DNA of 64,000 bases, taken from assembly GCF_024139115.2 (NCBI RefSeq), contig NC_085141.1, positions 41,971,065 to 42,035,064 of the forward strand, in the 5' to 3' direction. How positions within the stretch are numbered: the stretch's first letter is position 1; each line of letters starts with the position of its first letter. The notes under the pieces were generated by a model, which was not told where the DNA came from, did not search any database, and saw only the letters and a program-made list of their open reading frames with translations. Positions 22,401 through 32,609 of this stretch are shown piece after piece. The stretch is from Armigeres subalbatus (taxonomy: Eukaryota > Arthropoda > Insecta > Diptera > Culicidae). A program made the translations under genes and the position numbers.

Positions 22401-23263
22401 TCAGCAGCTCTGTTTATCTGCCTTGTTATTTCTTCGACTTGGTCAACAACGTTATCTATGTAAGTGATTTCAATCGTATTTTGGTATTTTTCCCAATCTG
22501 CTTCATCAATTTTCCACTTAGGGAGACGTTGTGTTTCCTGTAGTATTTGCGGCATCAATATAATTAGGGGTATGTGGTCACTTCCATAGGAGTCATCTGA
22601 AACGGTAAGTTCCAGAGTACCAGCTAGTACATCTGAACAACAACATATATCGATGCAGGATCCAATTCCTGTAGCACTATTCACATATGTGTTTTCACCA
22701 TTGTTGAGCACTACAAGGTTTTCTTCGTCAATGATTGACTCTATAATTTTTCCTCGGCAACTGATTTCGTCTGAACCCCATAGTGGGTGATGTACATTAA
22801 AATCACCCATCACTATCATAGGTTTAGGAATTTGAGCGAGTAATTCAGAAATATCATCCTTTTGGATTTGGGTTCCGGGAGGGAGGTATACGTTTAGTAT
22901 GTTAGCATTTATTGGTGCACCTACTTTTACGGCTACTGCTTCCAAATTTGTATTTAGGTCAATACTCTTGCTGTCTATGTCCTCTTTTACTGCCGTTATC
23001 ACTCCACCAGCTGATCTGGCTAAACCAGGTCTTTGACGGTGGTATATTTTATACTTACTGATGTTAGCTTGCTGTTCTTTTTGGCACATTGTTTCCTGTA
23101 GACATACTACCAATGGGTTGATGGAAGCCATTAATAGTTTTAAGTCGGTTCTTCTTTTCCTTAATCCTCTGACATTCCATGAGACCGCAAAATTTTCGTT
23201 GTTTGCTGGACTGTTATTATTTTGTGCTATTTTTATATTATTTGGGATTGTTTTGACTACTTG
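19487..23263 (-). CDS. I-clade LINE ORF2 (endonuclease, RT, RNase H)
   Basis: This polyprotein copies the element RNA at nicked target DNA. From the first ATG (23131) it has 1214 codons, but the frame is open to 23263 and these 44 extra codons encode NFAVSWNVRGL, the conserved start of the apurinic-like endonuclease. Further endonuclease motifs are LQET (residue 11 from the ATG), GDFNVHHPLW (109) and SDH (184). RT motifs are SSPGPDGI (425), FLDIRKAYD (D557), QGSV (616) and FADD (D647, D648). RNase H has D951, E984, D1009, SHIGIPGNEKAD (1051-1062). A C-terminal C-X2-C-X8-H-X4-C knuckle lies near 1155. No internal stop is present. Cys replaces the usual Pro before QGS and Tyr the usual Ser in NYRPIY, so activity is uncertain. 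Confidence 0.93.
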   Translation of the reverse strand, partial: QVVKTIPNNIKIAQNNNSPANNENFAVSWNVRGLRKRRTDLKLLMASINPLVVCLQETMCQKEQQANISKYKIYHRQRPGLARSAGGVITAVKEDIDSKSIDLNTNLEAVAVKVGAPINANILNVYLPPGTQIQKDDISELLAQIPKPMIVMGDFNVHHPLWGSDEISCRGKIIESIIDEENLVVLNNGENTYVNSATGIGSCIDICCCSDVLAGTLELTVSDDSYGSDHIPLIILMPQILQETQRLPKWKIDEADWEKYQNTIEITYIDNVVDQVEEITRQINRAAEQSIPKTKGTITGKQVPWWNKEVAAAIKARRKALRSLQRNKKGTLHPQHTQEFRDANIKAQDTIVKAKKKSWEDFAQKFNVHTPAKEMWKNFSKIQGKFKSPRIREIKFNNKKTTNNKGIADSLAAHFGQISSDREYSPAILAYKNNIEQSPILINQEEEAGYNSVFSRNELEEAMEGLKGSSPGPDGIHYAMITKLPIEYKHLLLNTYNRLWEGSVYPESWAKSIVVPINKGKGERSCPGNYRPIYLNSCLGKILERMVNNRLMHLIEERRLLNDHQFAFRKGKSTSDYLAHFDTAVREAMHKKIFTQAIFLDIRKAYDTTWRRLVLNKICEWKIGGNLVKYIQKILERRTFKVKANNTLSQETIMENGLCQGSVISVTLFLIAIDTICAELPAEVNALLFADDVVLFASDGNRKNLTKKLQSALKSVESWEQRTGFKISTEKCVTIAFKHPRSRKQTSQRLILNNVPIPEKSCHKCLGVTLDQHLTYKTHIEETRAVCSQRVQFIRSIASRSWGGDRQSLIKIYKATVLEKILYAAPIISSICDTVIKRFESLHNSALRTIIGAFHTSPIISIQAEAGIPNIRFLLNQKLAIFAAKVANNARQPSNSETEELSSNSSGELWNQGPTTEPNTIKTRSSRIIEELATNIPASKPFYIPSTPPWKRKQILVDNTVLHASQTGNNHLDLSQLFAQRMRTKYRFHTVLYTDGSKTDSRTGFSVIVEGNVIRKRTHNLISIYSVETMAVIEALKWISNQDRVGAFIICTDSLSVITTIEKRKIKSSLKDEITTLYNDIFDKRTSITFCWIPSHIGIPGNEKADTEAKRALELNTIMQKIVDHKEIKTIIKRNMINKWQLEWESTRNNKLRECKNTTTPFREATGNRREDVILTRLRIGHTQLTHAYLLEKTDPPNCTKCNQILTVKHIIVNCPGYDDAREKIGLQPNMREALADDSRQAKKVLSFLKEIALIDEI

Positions 23264-23312
23264 TTAATCTTGGGTATGGTGTTGTGGTCTCGTTTAAGCT
23301 GAAATATTCTTA

Positions 23313-24674
23313 CTACATATTATCGTCATGGTGGGTAGATCCTATGGATTGTTCTGAATCCGATTCAACAAACTCCATCTGTTCACATGGTTGCATTGAT
23401 GTGTTTCCTTTTTTCTTCCTAGGTGGTGAGAGCAAGGTGTTATCCAGACTCCTTGTGTGTTTGGGGGCTATTTTTTGTTGGTATGATTTCAATAGGTTTT
23501 TGAGCTTGTTGCAATCTTCTTTGAGTTTTTCCGCCTCTTTTTCTGCAATTTTTCTTCTATATTTTTCTTCCTTGTATGCTTTGTGAACTGAGTCTAACGT
23601 CTCCTGCATTTCCTCAATTTTTGTTTGCATTTCCGTCACTTTTTTTTCATTTTCCTGGCAACATTTGATCAATTCTTCTTTGTATTGCATGAGCTTTGTC
23701 TCGAATTGTACTTCCATTTTAGCTTTCAAGGTGTCAGCATACATTTTCTTCTCTTCATTTAGCTCGTTGATTTTAGCTACGTAGGCTTTGTTTTCATTAG
23801 TAAGTTTTTTAACATCTTCTTCAACTGATGATATCACTGTATCTGAGTAAGCTGTTTTGCTCTCTGATTCAACAATGTTTCTGGCTTCCCAAAACGAAAT
23901 GTTTCTGTCCACTTTCACTTTCGTAATAGATTTTTCTTTTTGCAGAACTGGGCACTCTTTGGAAAATGCACCATGCCCACCACCACAATTAATACATTTT
24001 GCTACGTTGCCACATTCTTCATGGTAGACTTCACTGCACCTACTGCACTTTTTATCCTTGACCGGGCAGCTAATGCTAGTATGTCCAAACTTGAGACACT
24101 TGAAACACCTTAGCGGGTTAGGGTACCATGGTCTTGTCTGCAAGAGGAGGTAACCCAATTTAAATTCTTTAGGTGGCCTGGTTCCTTTCACGGTTATCAC
24201 GAAAATGCCGGTAGGAATTTTATTGTCCTCCGCGCCCTTCGTAATTTGCTTTACATTTAACACGCCTTGATCTGACAACATGTCTCGAATTGCGTCGTCC
24301 GTATCGTTTTTCACATCTCGGCAGAACACTACCACTTTGCAGGAGTTCAATGATTTATGTTCATAAATCTTCACCGTAATTCCGTCCACTAGTTTTTCAA
24401 TTTTAGCCAGGTTTTTGGCCTGACTTTCATTCCTCACTGTTACAAATATTTTTCCTTCTCTCGTTTTTTTAGCCGCAATTATTGTCCCACAGTGGCTCTG
24501 GATTGTTTTCTCCACTAATACTGGGGACACTCCATGGAAGCTTTTCCCCTCCTCCATCCTTTCCATTACCATAATTTTTTCCCCGGCTACACCGCCGGGG
24601 TTTTCCCCCATACGGGGGAAATTAGAACTGTTCATCAAATAAGCTCTGCTCGTTGGTTGGTTTTTAATTTGCAC
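23313..24674 (-). CDS. I-clade LINE ORF1 (gag-like RNA-binding protein)
   Basis: The 453-residue protein is expected to coat element RNA in ribonucleoprotein particles. Residues 190-203 form a CCHC knuckle (CFKCLKFGHTSISC); two further Cys/His clusters follow at about 210-221 and 227-241 (CINCGGGHGAFSKEC). This triple arrangement is usual for ORF1 of the I and Jockey groups. Residues about 285-400 are rich in Lys and Glu with a heptad-like pattern, a probable coiled coil for multimerisation. The tail is basic (PPRKKKG near 430). The ATG at 24674 lies about 165 bases inside the element. The stop at 23313 is about 50 bases upstream of the ORF2 open frame, fitting coupled translation. Confidence 0.9.
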   Translation of the reverse strand: MQIKNQPTSRAYLMNSSNFPRMGENPGGVAGEKIMVMERMEEGKSFHGVSPVLVEKTIQSHCGTIIAAKKTREGKIFVTVRNESQAKNLAKIEKLVDGITVKIYEHKSLNSCKVVVFCRDVKNDTDDAIRDMLSDQGVLNVKQITKGAEDNKIPTGIFVITVKGTRPPKEFKLGYLLLQTRPWYPNPLRCFKCLKFGHTSISCPVKDKKCSRCSEVYHEECGNVAKCINCGGGHGAFSKECPVLQKEKSITKVKVDRNISFWEARNIVESESKTAYSDTVISSVEEDVKKLTNENKAYVAKINELNEEKKMYADTLKAKMEVQFETKLMQYKEELIKCCQENEKKVTEMQTKIEEMQETLDSVHKAYKEEKYRRKIAEKEAEKLKEDCNKLKNLLKSYQQKIAPKHTRSLDNTLLSPPRKKKGNTSMQPCEQMEFVESDSEQSIGSTHHDDNM

Positions 24675-25392
24675 TCTTGGTAGACACTTGCGTTGCTTAT
24701 TCGCGTTACCGATTTAGTGGGGTAATCACTTTTACCCGAAAGACCGGGGGCGTAATTGGACACCTCTCAATGAATTAACTGCGATCGACCGATTGCGCCG
24801 ATGCGACTTAACTCGACCGTAGTAAAACACGGAATGCGGTTTCCTATTGAAAATTGTTCAGATCGGACTATGGGATCAAAATTTATGGCAAAAATATTAC
24901 TTTTTGTAATGAACGAGAAAGACACTGTTGCCGGTAGGGTGATCAATCAGGATTTTTTGACTGTGATGCGTGCCAATAAAACGTAAATCACTGAAAAATT
25001 GAAACCCTTTTACCTAAAGTAATGCACCGAGGAAGGCATTAACACTGCTAGGTAGATTGATTTGAGTTTTTTAGTGTCTCCTGGCTATTAGAATGAGTAA
25101 ACTATTCCTTGTCTTTAAATCGGGGTGGTTTTTATAATTGCTTCTTTATTTTTAGCTAAGTTTTCAAGGGTGCCCACAACCGAACCACAAAATCGAAATG
25201 TCCGAAAATGTCATATTTTCTAAATCGTCAATTTTTTTTTTTTTCAAATCGATGAAACCATACTAATTTCTTCGCTAGTAGTAAGGTTACACGTCTAGCT
25301 TTCCATTGTTATACAAATGTCGGCAAAAAATCAACCAGGGCCAAAGATATGGACCAAACACAAAAGGGTGCCTACAACCGAACCCCCTCCCC

Positions 25393-25611
25393 AACTATTC
25401 TGGGTTCGAGTCCCGGTGTGTCCATATAATTTTGTCATTGATGACGAATGAAACGAATGAACGGATTTTCATCTAATAGGCAAGATTTTTGTTTATTTTC
25501 CAAGGCTAACTCTGGAGAAAAGATGATCCTCAACATAAACAAAAAAAAAAAGATTCTCTCTTGGCCCAAAAATACGCTTGCTTTGGTCTCATTGGAACGA
25601 AAAGTCGAAAC
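25393..25611. other. Intergenic with tRNA-like B-box fragment
   Basis: GGGTTCGAGTCCCGGTGTG at about 25400-25420 is a B-box-like tRNA 3' half without a detectable 5' half. Nothing else is recognisable. Confidence 0.4.
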
Positions 25612-25849
25612 CCTACTCTTGAGTATTCCTTTTAGCTATGTAAGTTTCCTTTTAACCTGCGCTTAATGGAGAATCGAAATAATCAGTAATCAGTAGTGAA
25701 AAAATAAATTTCCCATGCAAACTTGAAACGTCTTGTGCTAAATCAATTTTTATCCAAATTAGCTCAAATTTTCGGAGGACACTCAGCACATACTACACAA
25801 TCAGATGTGCGTTGTGGAACGAAATCGATTTTTTGAATCACATCACCCT
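25612..25849. mobile_element. One-armed remnant of the palindromic hAT-like MITE
   Basis: The sequence from GAGTATTCCTTTTAGCTATG to TCGATTTTTTGAATCACATC follows the right arm of the element at 35730-36496 with substitutions and small deletions. The opposite arm is absent. It probably decayed or was truncated. Confidence 0.75.
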
Positions 25850-25859
25850 AATGCACATT

Positions 25860-26130
25860 CGAGCATTGCGAGCAAAGGCGTAGGATTGCTAATCCGGAGA
25901 TGGCGAATTCGATTCTCGCTCCGGCCTAGGATGTTTTCGGGCTAGAAACTTTCCCGACTCCCTGGGCATAGGGTATCCATTGTACATGCCACACAAGATA
26001 CATACTCATGCAATGGTGGGCATAGAAAAGCTTTCAATTAATAACTGAGAAAATGCTAATAGAATACCAAGTTGAAAAGCAGGCCAAGTTCCAGTTGGAA
26101 TGTAGTGCCATTGAAAAAGAAGAATGGACT
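25860..26130 (+). mobile_element. tRNA-derived SINE of Aedes type
   Basis: A tRNA-like head with the B box GAATTCGATTC at 25905-25915 is followed by the conserved body CTCCCTGGGCATAGGGTATC and CACAAGATACATACTCATGC, and a short GAA-rich tail near 26110-26130. I recognise this body as one of the commonest dispersed SINEs in Aedes DNA. No TSD was resolved. Confidence 0.82.
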
Positions 26131-27837
26131 GGACATTGACTCACCTTCTGGTCCATGTTTGCTGACTACATAACCCTAATTGGGTCATGTAATCCGTATT
26201 TGTTGTTTCTGGCATCAAGTCTTACAAATTAAATTTGTTTTACCAGGATCTCAACAAATCTTTAAACTTTTACCGAGATTCGCACCGCCGAGCCCTGGCA
26301 GACATATATTTTTTGCTAAGATTTCTGCCAAAGGTGCTGAAAATCAACAAATAATTTGCCAAAAATCAGCTAACAGACGTCATTTTTGCCGTGATATCAG
26401 TTTTTATTTTGCTGGGCAGACGGCTGTGCGGATTTTTTGTCGAGCTGCAGAAATAAAAACTGAGTGTGTATAGGAACTCTCGTTGTAGAAGGAACGGCAC
26501 CGGAGCATATAGGCCCTGCTGAAACAAGATGAGACGAATCGATCTCTCCTAACAGTATTTTTGCAAAGAATACAGCTGCGCATTTTGGATGCGCATTTCC
26601 TTCTTTGCTCAAGGATTTCTATCTATAGCGATCGTCATATCGTGGCAAATTCTGACGTATTTGTGTTGAATTTCTTAGATCCTTGCGATCCAAGTAGATT
26701 GCTACGGGCACCATATAACGACATTCGATTCGCGTATTGACCTCACTAAGGCACAGCACAGAGATCGAAGGCATAGGAGATCAATTCTTTAGTTATTTTG
26801 AAAATAAGCTGCCGGTTGGCTCTAGAAGAACAAGGGGAACTTATGCTGTCTAGAGGAACATGGAGAAGAAAGATTTGTATAAGTTTGAGATTCAAAAATT
26901 TTTTTTGAGAATCAAGAAAAAAAATGTTGAAGATAGATAGGAGAAAAATCTATTTCGAAACGATTTAATACTCTTTCAAAATATATAATGCATGATGTGG
27001 ATTGGGTCAAAAAAAATCTGGCTATTTAAACAATTTCGAAAAAACTTGATTTTTACGACTTAATTGAAACCAAATTTTTATTATATCACAACAGGCTGTC
27101 GGTGTAATGAAATTATGAACGGTGGCGTGCCTATCAGAAAACCTACCAAAGAAAAATGAGATTGGAGCAACTCATGAGAAATTAGCAAAACAGGGAGCAA
27201 CTGTAATAATTCTGGAGCCGTATTGTGGGATATGAATCAAGGTTCATCCGAATGGAATGCATTGGAATTATTTCGTAACAAAAATAATCGGCCAAGAAAT
27301 TTGGTTTTTACAGCAGTTTTAATATTTGAACACACAAGCTAAAAAAATTATCCTCGTAGCAGTGATGATGCCTTTCTCGTGCATTACAAAATATATTGAA
27401 AAAATCACATTAGAAAGATCAAAAAAGCTGATCACATTTTTCGATCATTATGCATGTTTTTGCATTTTGTGACAAAATTTTTAAAAAAATCGGGTTTGAA
27501 ATTTTTTACGCAGGATTACGTCTTTCGGGAAGATAGGGGGGGAGGTCATTCTGCGGATTCAAATTTGTGACCGTCACGAAAAGTGATCAGGAAGTATGGG
27601 CTAATAACTTAGCCGTCTTCCAACCGATTTTGGAGATTTTGGTAGCAATCGAGCGACGAACTCTTTAAGATTTTGCCCAACTAATAAAAACAATGGATTA
27701 AAAGCGTTAAACTATTGAAAAGTTGATTTTTTCCAGGTAGTGGTAAAATTTCCTCATTTATAGTAAATTGCCTATATTTCGATTATCAACCATCCGGCGA
27801 GATCATGCGAAAAATGTTGATCGAATCCCGCATTTAC
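26131..27837. other. Intergenic, no gene seen
   Basis: AT-rich sequence. A short palindrome TGCGCATTTTGGATGCGCA lies near 26577-26595. Open frames at 26180-26473 and 26397-26612 overlap on opposite strands and have no recognised domain. Confidence 0.5.
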
Positions 27838-29150
27838 TATACTGCCGTCCCAAGCATATCTGTCCCATGGCGATTTTTATCATTTTTGAGTTTTATGCAC
27901 CAAACGTTCTAAATTAATGTATATTTTATTGTGAACAAATAAATACATATAGTTTGTTCGAAAACTTGGCGAAAAAATATCGGGTCATTTTGTCCCATTG
28001 TAGAATTTCCAAGCATAACTGTTCCATTGAAACAAATTTCATACAACATGTATTAGATTACTTCGAAGAGGCCAATTTTCATTATCAAATCATTCAGTGG
28101 AAGAATATGGGTTGTGGTATAGTTTCAATGGGTTAAAAGGTTAAACCACCTTAAAAAACACCTAACGCATCTAATTTGAAACAGGTTATTATCCAGACCC
28201 AACTAAACTTTTGCTAAGCGCAAAGTAATCTGATGATACTCTAGCACTGGGACAAATATGCTTGGAATTATCAATTTTGTCTTCAATTTCGCAGCATAAA
28301 TGTCCCACTGAATAAATTCCACTAAAAAAACAGTGTTTATCTTTTGAAACATTAGAAATATAGAATTTTCATCGATATATGTAGGGGTGGTGGGGGTAAA
28401 TTGGACACCCTAAGAACTGCTGCTGATTATCAAGTGGCTATCAAGAACTTGCATTGTTCAATGCAGGTGTGTCGAAGCTTATCTTATTGGTTAACAAAGC
28501 CTGTTGTGAAAAAAAATTGAAAAAATATTTAAATATGTTGTTTTGATCATTTAAAATTAGTCCAAAATAGTTCAATTTTATTTTGGGCGGGGTAAAATGG
28601 TCAGGCGGTGGGGTAAAGTGAACAATATTGTAAATAAAGCAAATAAGTCGATCAAAATATTTTAAACCAAATACATATTCTCAATAATATTCAAAATGTT
28701 ACCTGGCAGGTATAAACCCTTCGTTTTATCACAGACAAGCAGACGTACCGGGCTTGGTCAAAATGATAGGGCGGGATTTTTTTTTAATATACAATTCATC
28801 ACTGCTCAGTGAAATATTACCAGGTTCCTTTGGTTTTGGCATGGTTTGTCAGGGAATTTATCTAGTTTTGAAAAATGGGTTAAAAATCATGTTCTGGTCG
28901 CAGGAGAAATTCCGGATTATTTGAGGGCATGTCAGAACTGCTAGATTTTGTGCGCCTATATTATTAAAATGGATGAAATGTTGGACCTTGCTATTCTCTT
29001 TTACAGAAACTAGAGCTTTTACTGATTTGATTGATATATGGGTATCACAGATCGGATGACAATCATCTGAGATATGGATGTTTCCATGAACGAGATGCGT
29101 TGTATGGAAATATTCGCTCAGGAATGTAGAAATTGTGCGAAAATGTGTGT

Positions 29151-32100
29151 TCATTCATTTCATTCATCATTTATTTAGTCTACATCTATACAGATAACAC
29201 TGAATCAACAATTTGACGCCACAATACACGGTTCGAGGCCGCATCTCTCCATCCTCGAATACGCCCCACGCTCGCCAAGTCGTTCTGCACCTGGTCTGCC
29301 CATCTCGCTCGCTGCGCTCCACGTCGTCTCGTACCTGCCGGATCGGAAGCGAACACCATCTTTGCAGGGTTGCTGTCCGGCATTCTTGCAACATGCCCTG
29401 CCCATCGTACCCTTCCGGCTTTAGCTACCTTCTGGATACTGGGTTCGCCGTAGAGCTGGGCGAGCTCATGGTTCATTCTTCGCCGCCACACACCGTCTTC
29501 TTGTACACCGCCAAAGATGGTCCTAAGCACCCGTCTGTCGAATACTCCGAGTGCTTGCAAGTCCTCCTCGAGCATTGTCCATGTTTCATGTCCGTAGAGG
29601 ACTACCGGTCTTATTAACGTCTTGTACATGACACATTTGGTGCGGTGGCGAATCTTTTCGACCGCAGTTTCTTCTGGAGCCCGTAGTAGGCCCGACTTCC
29701 ACAGATGATGCGCCTTCGTATTTCACGACTAACGTTGTTGTCAGCCGTTAGCAAGGATCCGAGGTAGACGAATTCCTCGACCACCTCGAAGGTATCCCCG
29801 TCTATCGTAACACTGCTTCCCAGGCGGGCCCTGTCGCGCTCGGTTCCGCCCACAAGCATGTACTTTGTCTTTGACGCATTCACCACCAGTCCAACTTTTG
29901 TTGCTTCACGTTTCAGGCGGTGTACAGTTCTGCCACCTTTGCAAATGTTCGGCCGACAATGTCCATGTCATCCGCGAAGCAAATAAATTGACTGGATCTG
30001 TTGAAAATCGTTCCCCGGCTGTTACACCCGGCTCTCCGCATGACACCTTCTAGCGCAATGTTGAACAACAGGCACGAAAGTCCATCACCTTGTCTTAATC
30101 CCCGGCGCGATTCGAACGAACTGGAGTGTTCGCCCGAGATCTTCACACAGTTTTGCACACCATCCACCGTTGCTTTGATCAGTCTGGTAAGCTTCGCAGG
30201 GAAGCTGTTCTCGTCCATAATTTTCCATAGCTCTAAGCGGTCTATACTGTCGTATGCCGCCTTGAAATCAACGAACAGATGGTGCGTTGGGACCCGGTAT
30301 TCACGGCATTTTTGAAGGATTTGCCGTACAGTAAAGATCTGGTCCGTTGTCGAGCGGCCGTCAACGAAGCCGGCTTGATAACTTCCCACGAACTCGTTCA
30401 CTAATGGTGACAGACGACGGAAGATGATCTGGGATATCACTTTGTAGGCGGCATTAAGGATGGTGATCACTCGAAAGTTCTCACACTCCAGTTTGTCACC
30501 TTTCTTGTAGATGGGGCATATAACCCCTTCCTTCCACTCCTCCGGTAGCTGTTCGTTTTCCCAGATTCTGACTATCAGTTTGTGCAGGCAAGTGGCCAGC
30601 TTTTCCGGGCCCATCTTGATGAGCTCAGCTCCGATACCATCCTTACCAGCTGCTTTATTGGTCTTTAGCTGTTGAATGGCCTCCTTAACTTCCCTCAAGG
30701 TGGGGGCTGGTTGGCTTCCATCGTCCGCTGAACTGACGTAGTCATCTCCTCCGCTGCCTTGACTTTCATTGCCTGTACTCTCAGCGCCATTCAGATGTTC
30801 CTCGTAGTGCTGCTTCCACCTTTCGATCACCACACGTTCGTCCGTCAAGATGCTCCCATCCTTATCCCGGCACATTTCGGCTCGCGGCACGAAGCCTTTG
30901 CGGGATGCGTTGAGCTTCTGATAGAACTTGCGTGTATCTTGAGAACGGCACAGCTGTTCCATCTCCTCGCACTCCGCTTCTTCCAGGCGGCGTTTCTTCT
31001 GAAAAAGGCGGGTCTGCTGTCTCCGCTTCCGTCTATAACGTTCCACGTTCTGCCGGGTACCTTGCTGCAGCGCGACCGCCCGCGCTGCGTCCTTCTCCTC
31101 CTGAATCTGTCTGCACTCTTCGTCGAACCAATCGTTCCGTCGACTTCGACCCATATACCCGACGTTGTTCTCCGCTGCGTTGTTGATGGCTGCTTTGACT
31201 GAATTCCAGCAGTCCTCAAGAGGGGCCCCATCGAGCTCACCCTCTTCCGGTAACGCTGCCTCGAGATGCTGCGCGTATGCAGTGGCGACATCAGGTTGCT
31301 TCAGTCGCTCTAGGTCGTACCGCGGCGGTCGTCGGTACCGAACATTGTTGATGACGGATAGTTTTGGGCGCAGTTTAACCATCACCAGATAGTGGTCAGA
31401 GTCGATGTTAGCGCCACGATATGTCCTGACGTCGATAATGTCGGAGAAGTGCCGTCCATCAATCAGAACGTGGTCGATTTGTGATTCTGTCTGCAGTGGT
31501 GATCTCCAGGTGTACCGATACGGGAGGCTGTGTTGGAAGTTGGTGCTGCGATTGGGCATATTCTTGGAGGCGGCGAAATCAATTAGTCGTAGGCCGTTTT
31601 CGTTCGTCAGCCGGTGAGCGCTGAACTTTCCAATAGTCGGTCTAAACTCCTCCTCTTGGCCAACCTGAGCGTTCAAATCTCCTATGATGATTTTGACGTC
31701 GTGGCTTGGGCAGCTGTCGTACTCACGTTCCAGCTGCGCGTAGAATGCGTCCTTATCATCATCAGTGCTTCCGGAGTGTGGGCTATGGACGTTGATTATG
31801 CTAAAGTTGAAGAACCGGCCTTTGATCCTCAACCTGCACATTCTTTCATTGATCGGCCACCATCCGATCACGCGCCTTTGCATATCGCCCATCACTATGA
31901 AAGCTGTTCCCAGCTCGTGTGTGTTGCCGCAGCTCTGGTAGATGGTATGATTACCTCTAAACGTTCGCACCATTGATCCCTTCCAACAAACCTCCTGCAG
32001 CGCTACGATGCCGAATCCACGGTCCTTGAGCACATCGGCGAGTATGCGTGTGCTCCCGATGAAGTTGAGAGATTTGCAGTTCCACGAACCGAGTTTCCAA

Positions 32101-32609
32101 TCGCTAGTCTCTTTTCGTCGCAGTGGTCTTCGCCGATGGTTCCGGTCCGTACTCTCTTGTTGATTGTTCGTTGCTTATGATTTTTTAAAGGCTGGCTTGC
32201 AGGGCCTGAAACCAAACCCCCTAAATTTCCGGAGGACCATTCCTCCTTATTTCCGGTGGACCATGGTGTGAAACTGTACCTCGCTGGCACTCGGACGATG
32301 ATCAGCCGCCCCTAACATGGAGAACAGACGCTGTTGTGAGCCGATCCTGACATGGAGAACAGACGGTCAATAAGATTTGCACCTCCGGAGAGGAGCAAAC
32401 CCCCCCTTCCCTGTCAGCATACGACCATAGTTCCCACCGGGGTTGGTTACCCGATCTTCCCTAAGGTTGCTCGTATCCCGGCCAGCACCGCGGGGAGGTA
32501 GGGATAGGAGTTGCTGGGTAAGAGGCTAAGGACCGCGAGATGGGGTCTATTTTATTCCTTCAGGTACGGGAAGTACCAATGGTACGCTTTACCCAGCATT
32601 TGCCGTGCC
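29151..32609 (-). mobile_element. RTE-like non-LTR retrotransposon with 14-bp TSD
   Basis: The minus-strand element has a GC-rich 5' leader (about 32175-32609), one EN-RT ORF, and a very short 3' UTR ending in ATGAA-type tandem repeats at 29151-29175. Direct repeats GCGAAAATGTGTGT at 29137-29150 and 32610-32623 are the target duplication. A single ORF without RNase H and a microsatellite tail in place of poly(A) fit the RTE clade (JAM1-like elements of Aedes); the clade call is from memory of family features. The ORF is frameshifted. Confidence 0.85.
29186..32174 (-). pseudogene. Broken RTE-like EN-RT polyprotein
   Basis: The main frame (to 29913) holds endonuclease motifs WKLGSWNCKSLN, ALQEVCWKG, GDLNAQVG and SDHYLV, then RT motifs KAAGKDGIGAEL, FVDFKAAYDS, GLRQGDGLSCLLF and ICFADDMD. 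It stops at 29913 just after FADD. The homologous frame resumes as RLKREATKVGLVVNASKTKY (ORF at 29614-29886) and shifts again near 29660 to KIRHRTKCVMYKTLIRPV, continuing to the stop at 29186 through GRVRWAGHVARM. Two one-base frameshifts therefore break it. No ATG precedes the endonuclease start; the open frame begins after a TAA at 32175-32177. It could not make a full product without frameshifting. Confidence 0.85.

Larger units (their letters stand above)
19137..24838 (-). mobile_element. Full-length I-clade non-LTR retrotransposon
   Basis: The element runs on the minus strand. It has a 5' leader of about 165 bases, ORF1 (gag-like), ORF2 (endonuclease, reverse transcriptase, RNase H) and a 3' UTR of about 345 bases ending in AATAAA and an A-run (T-run at 19135-19144 on the plus strand). 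Direct repeats GTTTCCTATT at 19127-19136 and 24839-24848 form a 10-bp target duplication; the left copy merges with the T-run. RNase H and a multi-knuckle ORF1 place it in the I superfamily. Both ORFs are open, so insertion looks recent. It interrupts the TIR element at 18479-25392. Confidence 0.9.
18479..25392. mobile_element. TIR element split by an I-clade LINE
   Basis: The left end GGGGAGGCGGTTCGGTTATA (18479) matches the reverse complement of the right end at 25367-25392 (GGGGAGGGGGTTCGGTTGTA); 23 of 26 bases agree. Words like GGTTGTGGGCACCC recur inside near 18855 and, inverted, near 25170. Excluding the LINE it is about 1.2 kb with no ORF. A fragment of the same family lies at about 3570-3636. 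No clear target duplication was resolved, so the superfamily is unknown. Confidence 0.65.

Noticed and set aside
30759..31976. Plus-strand ORFs of 70-147 codons opposite the RTE ORF
   Set aside because: They are reverse-strand shadows of the GC-rich retrotransposon coding sequence.
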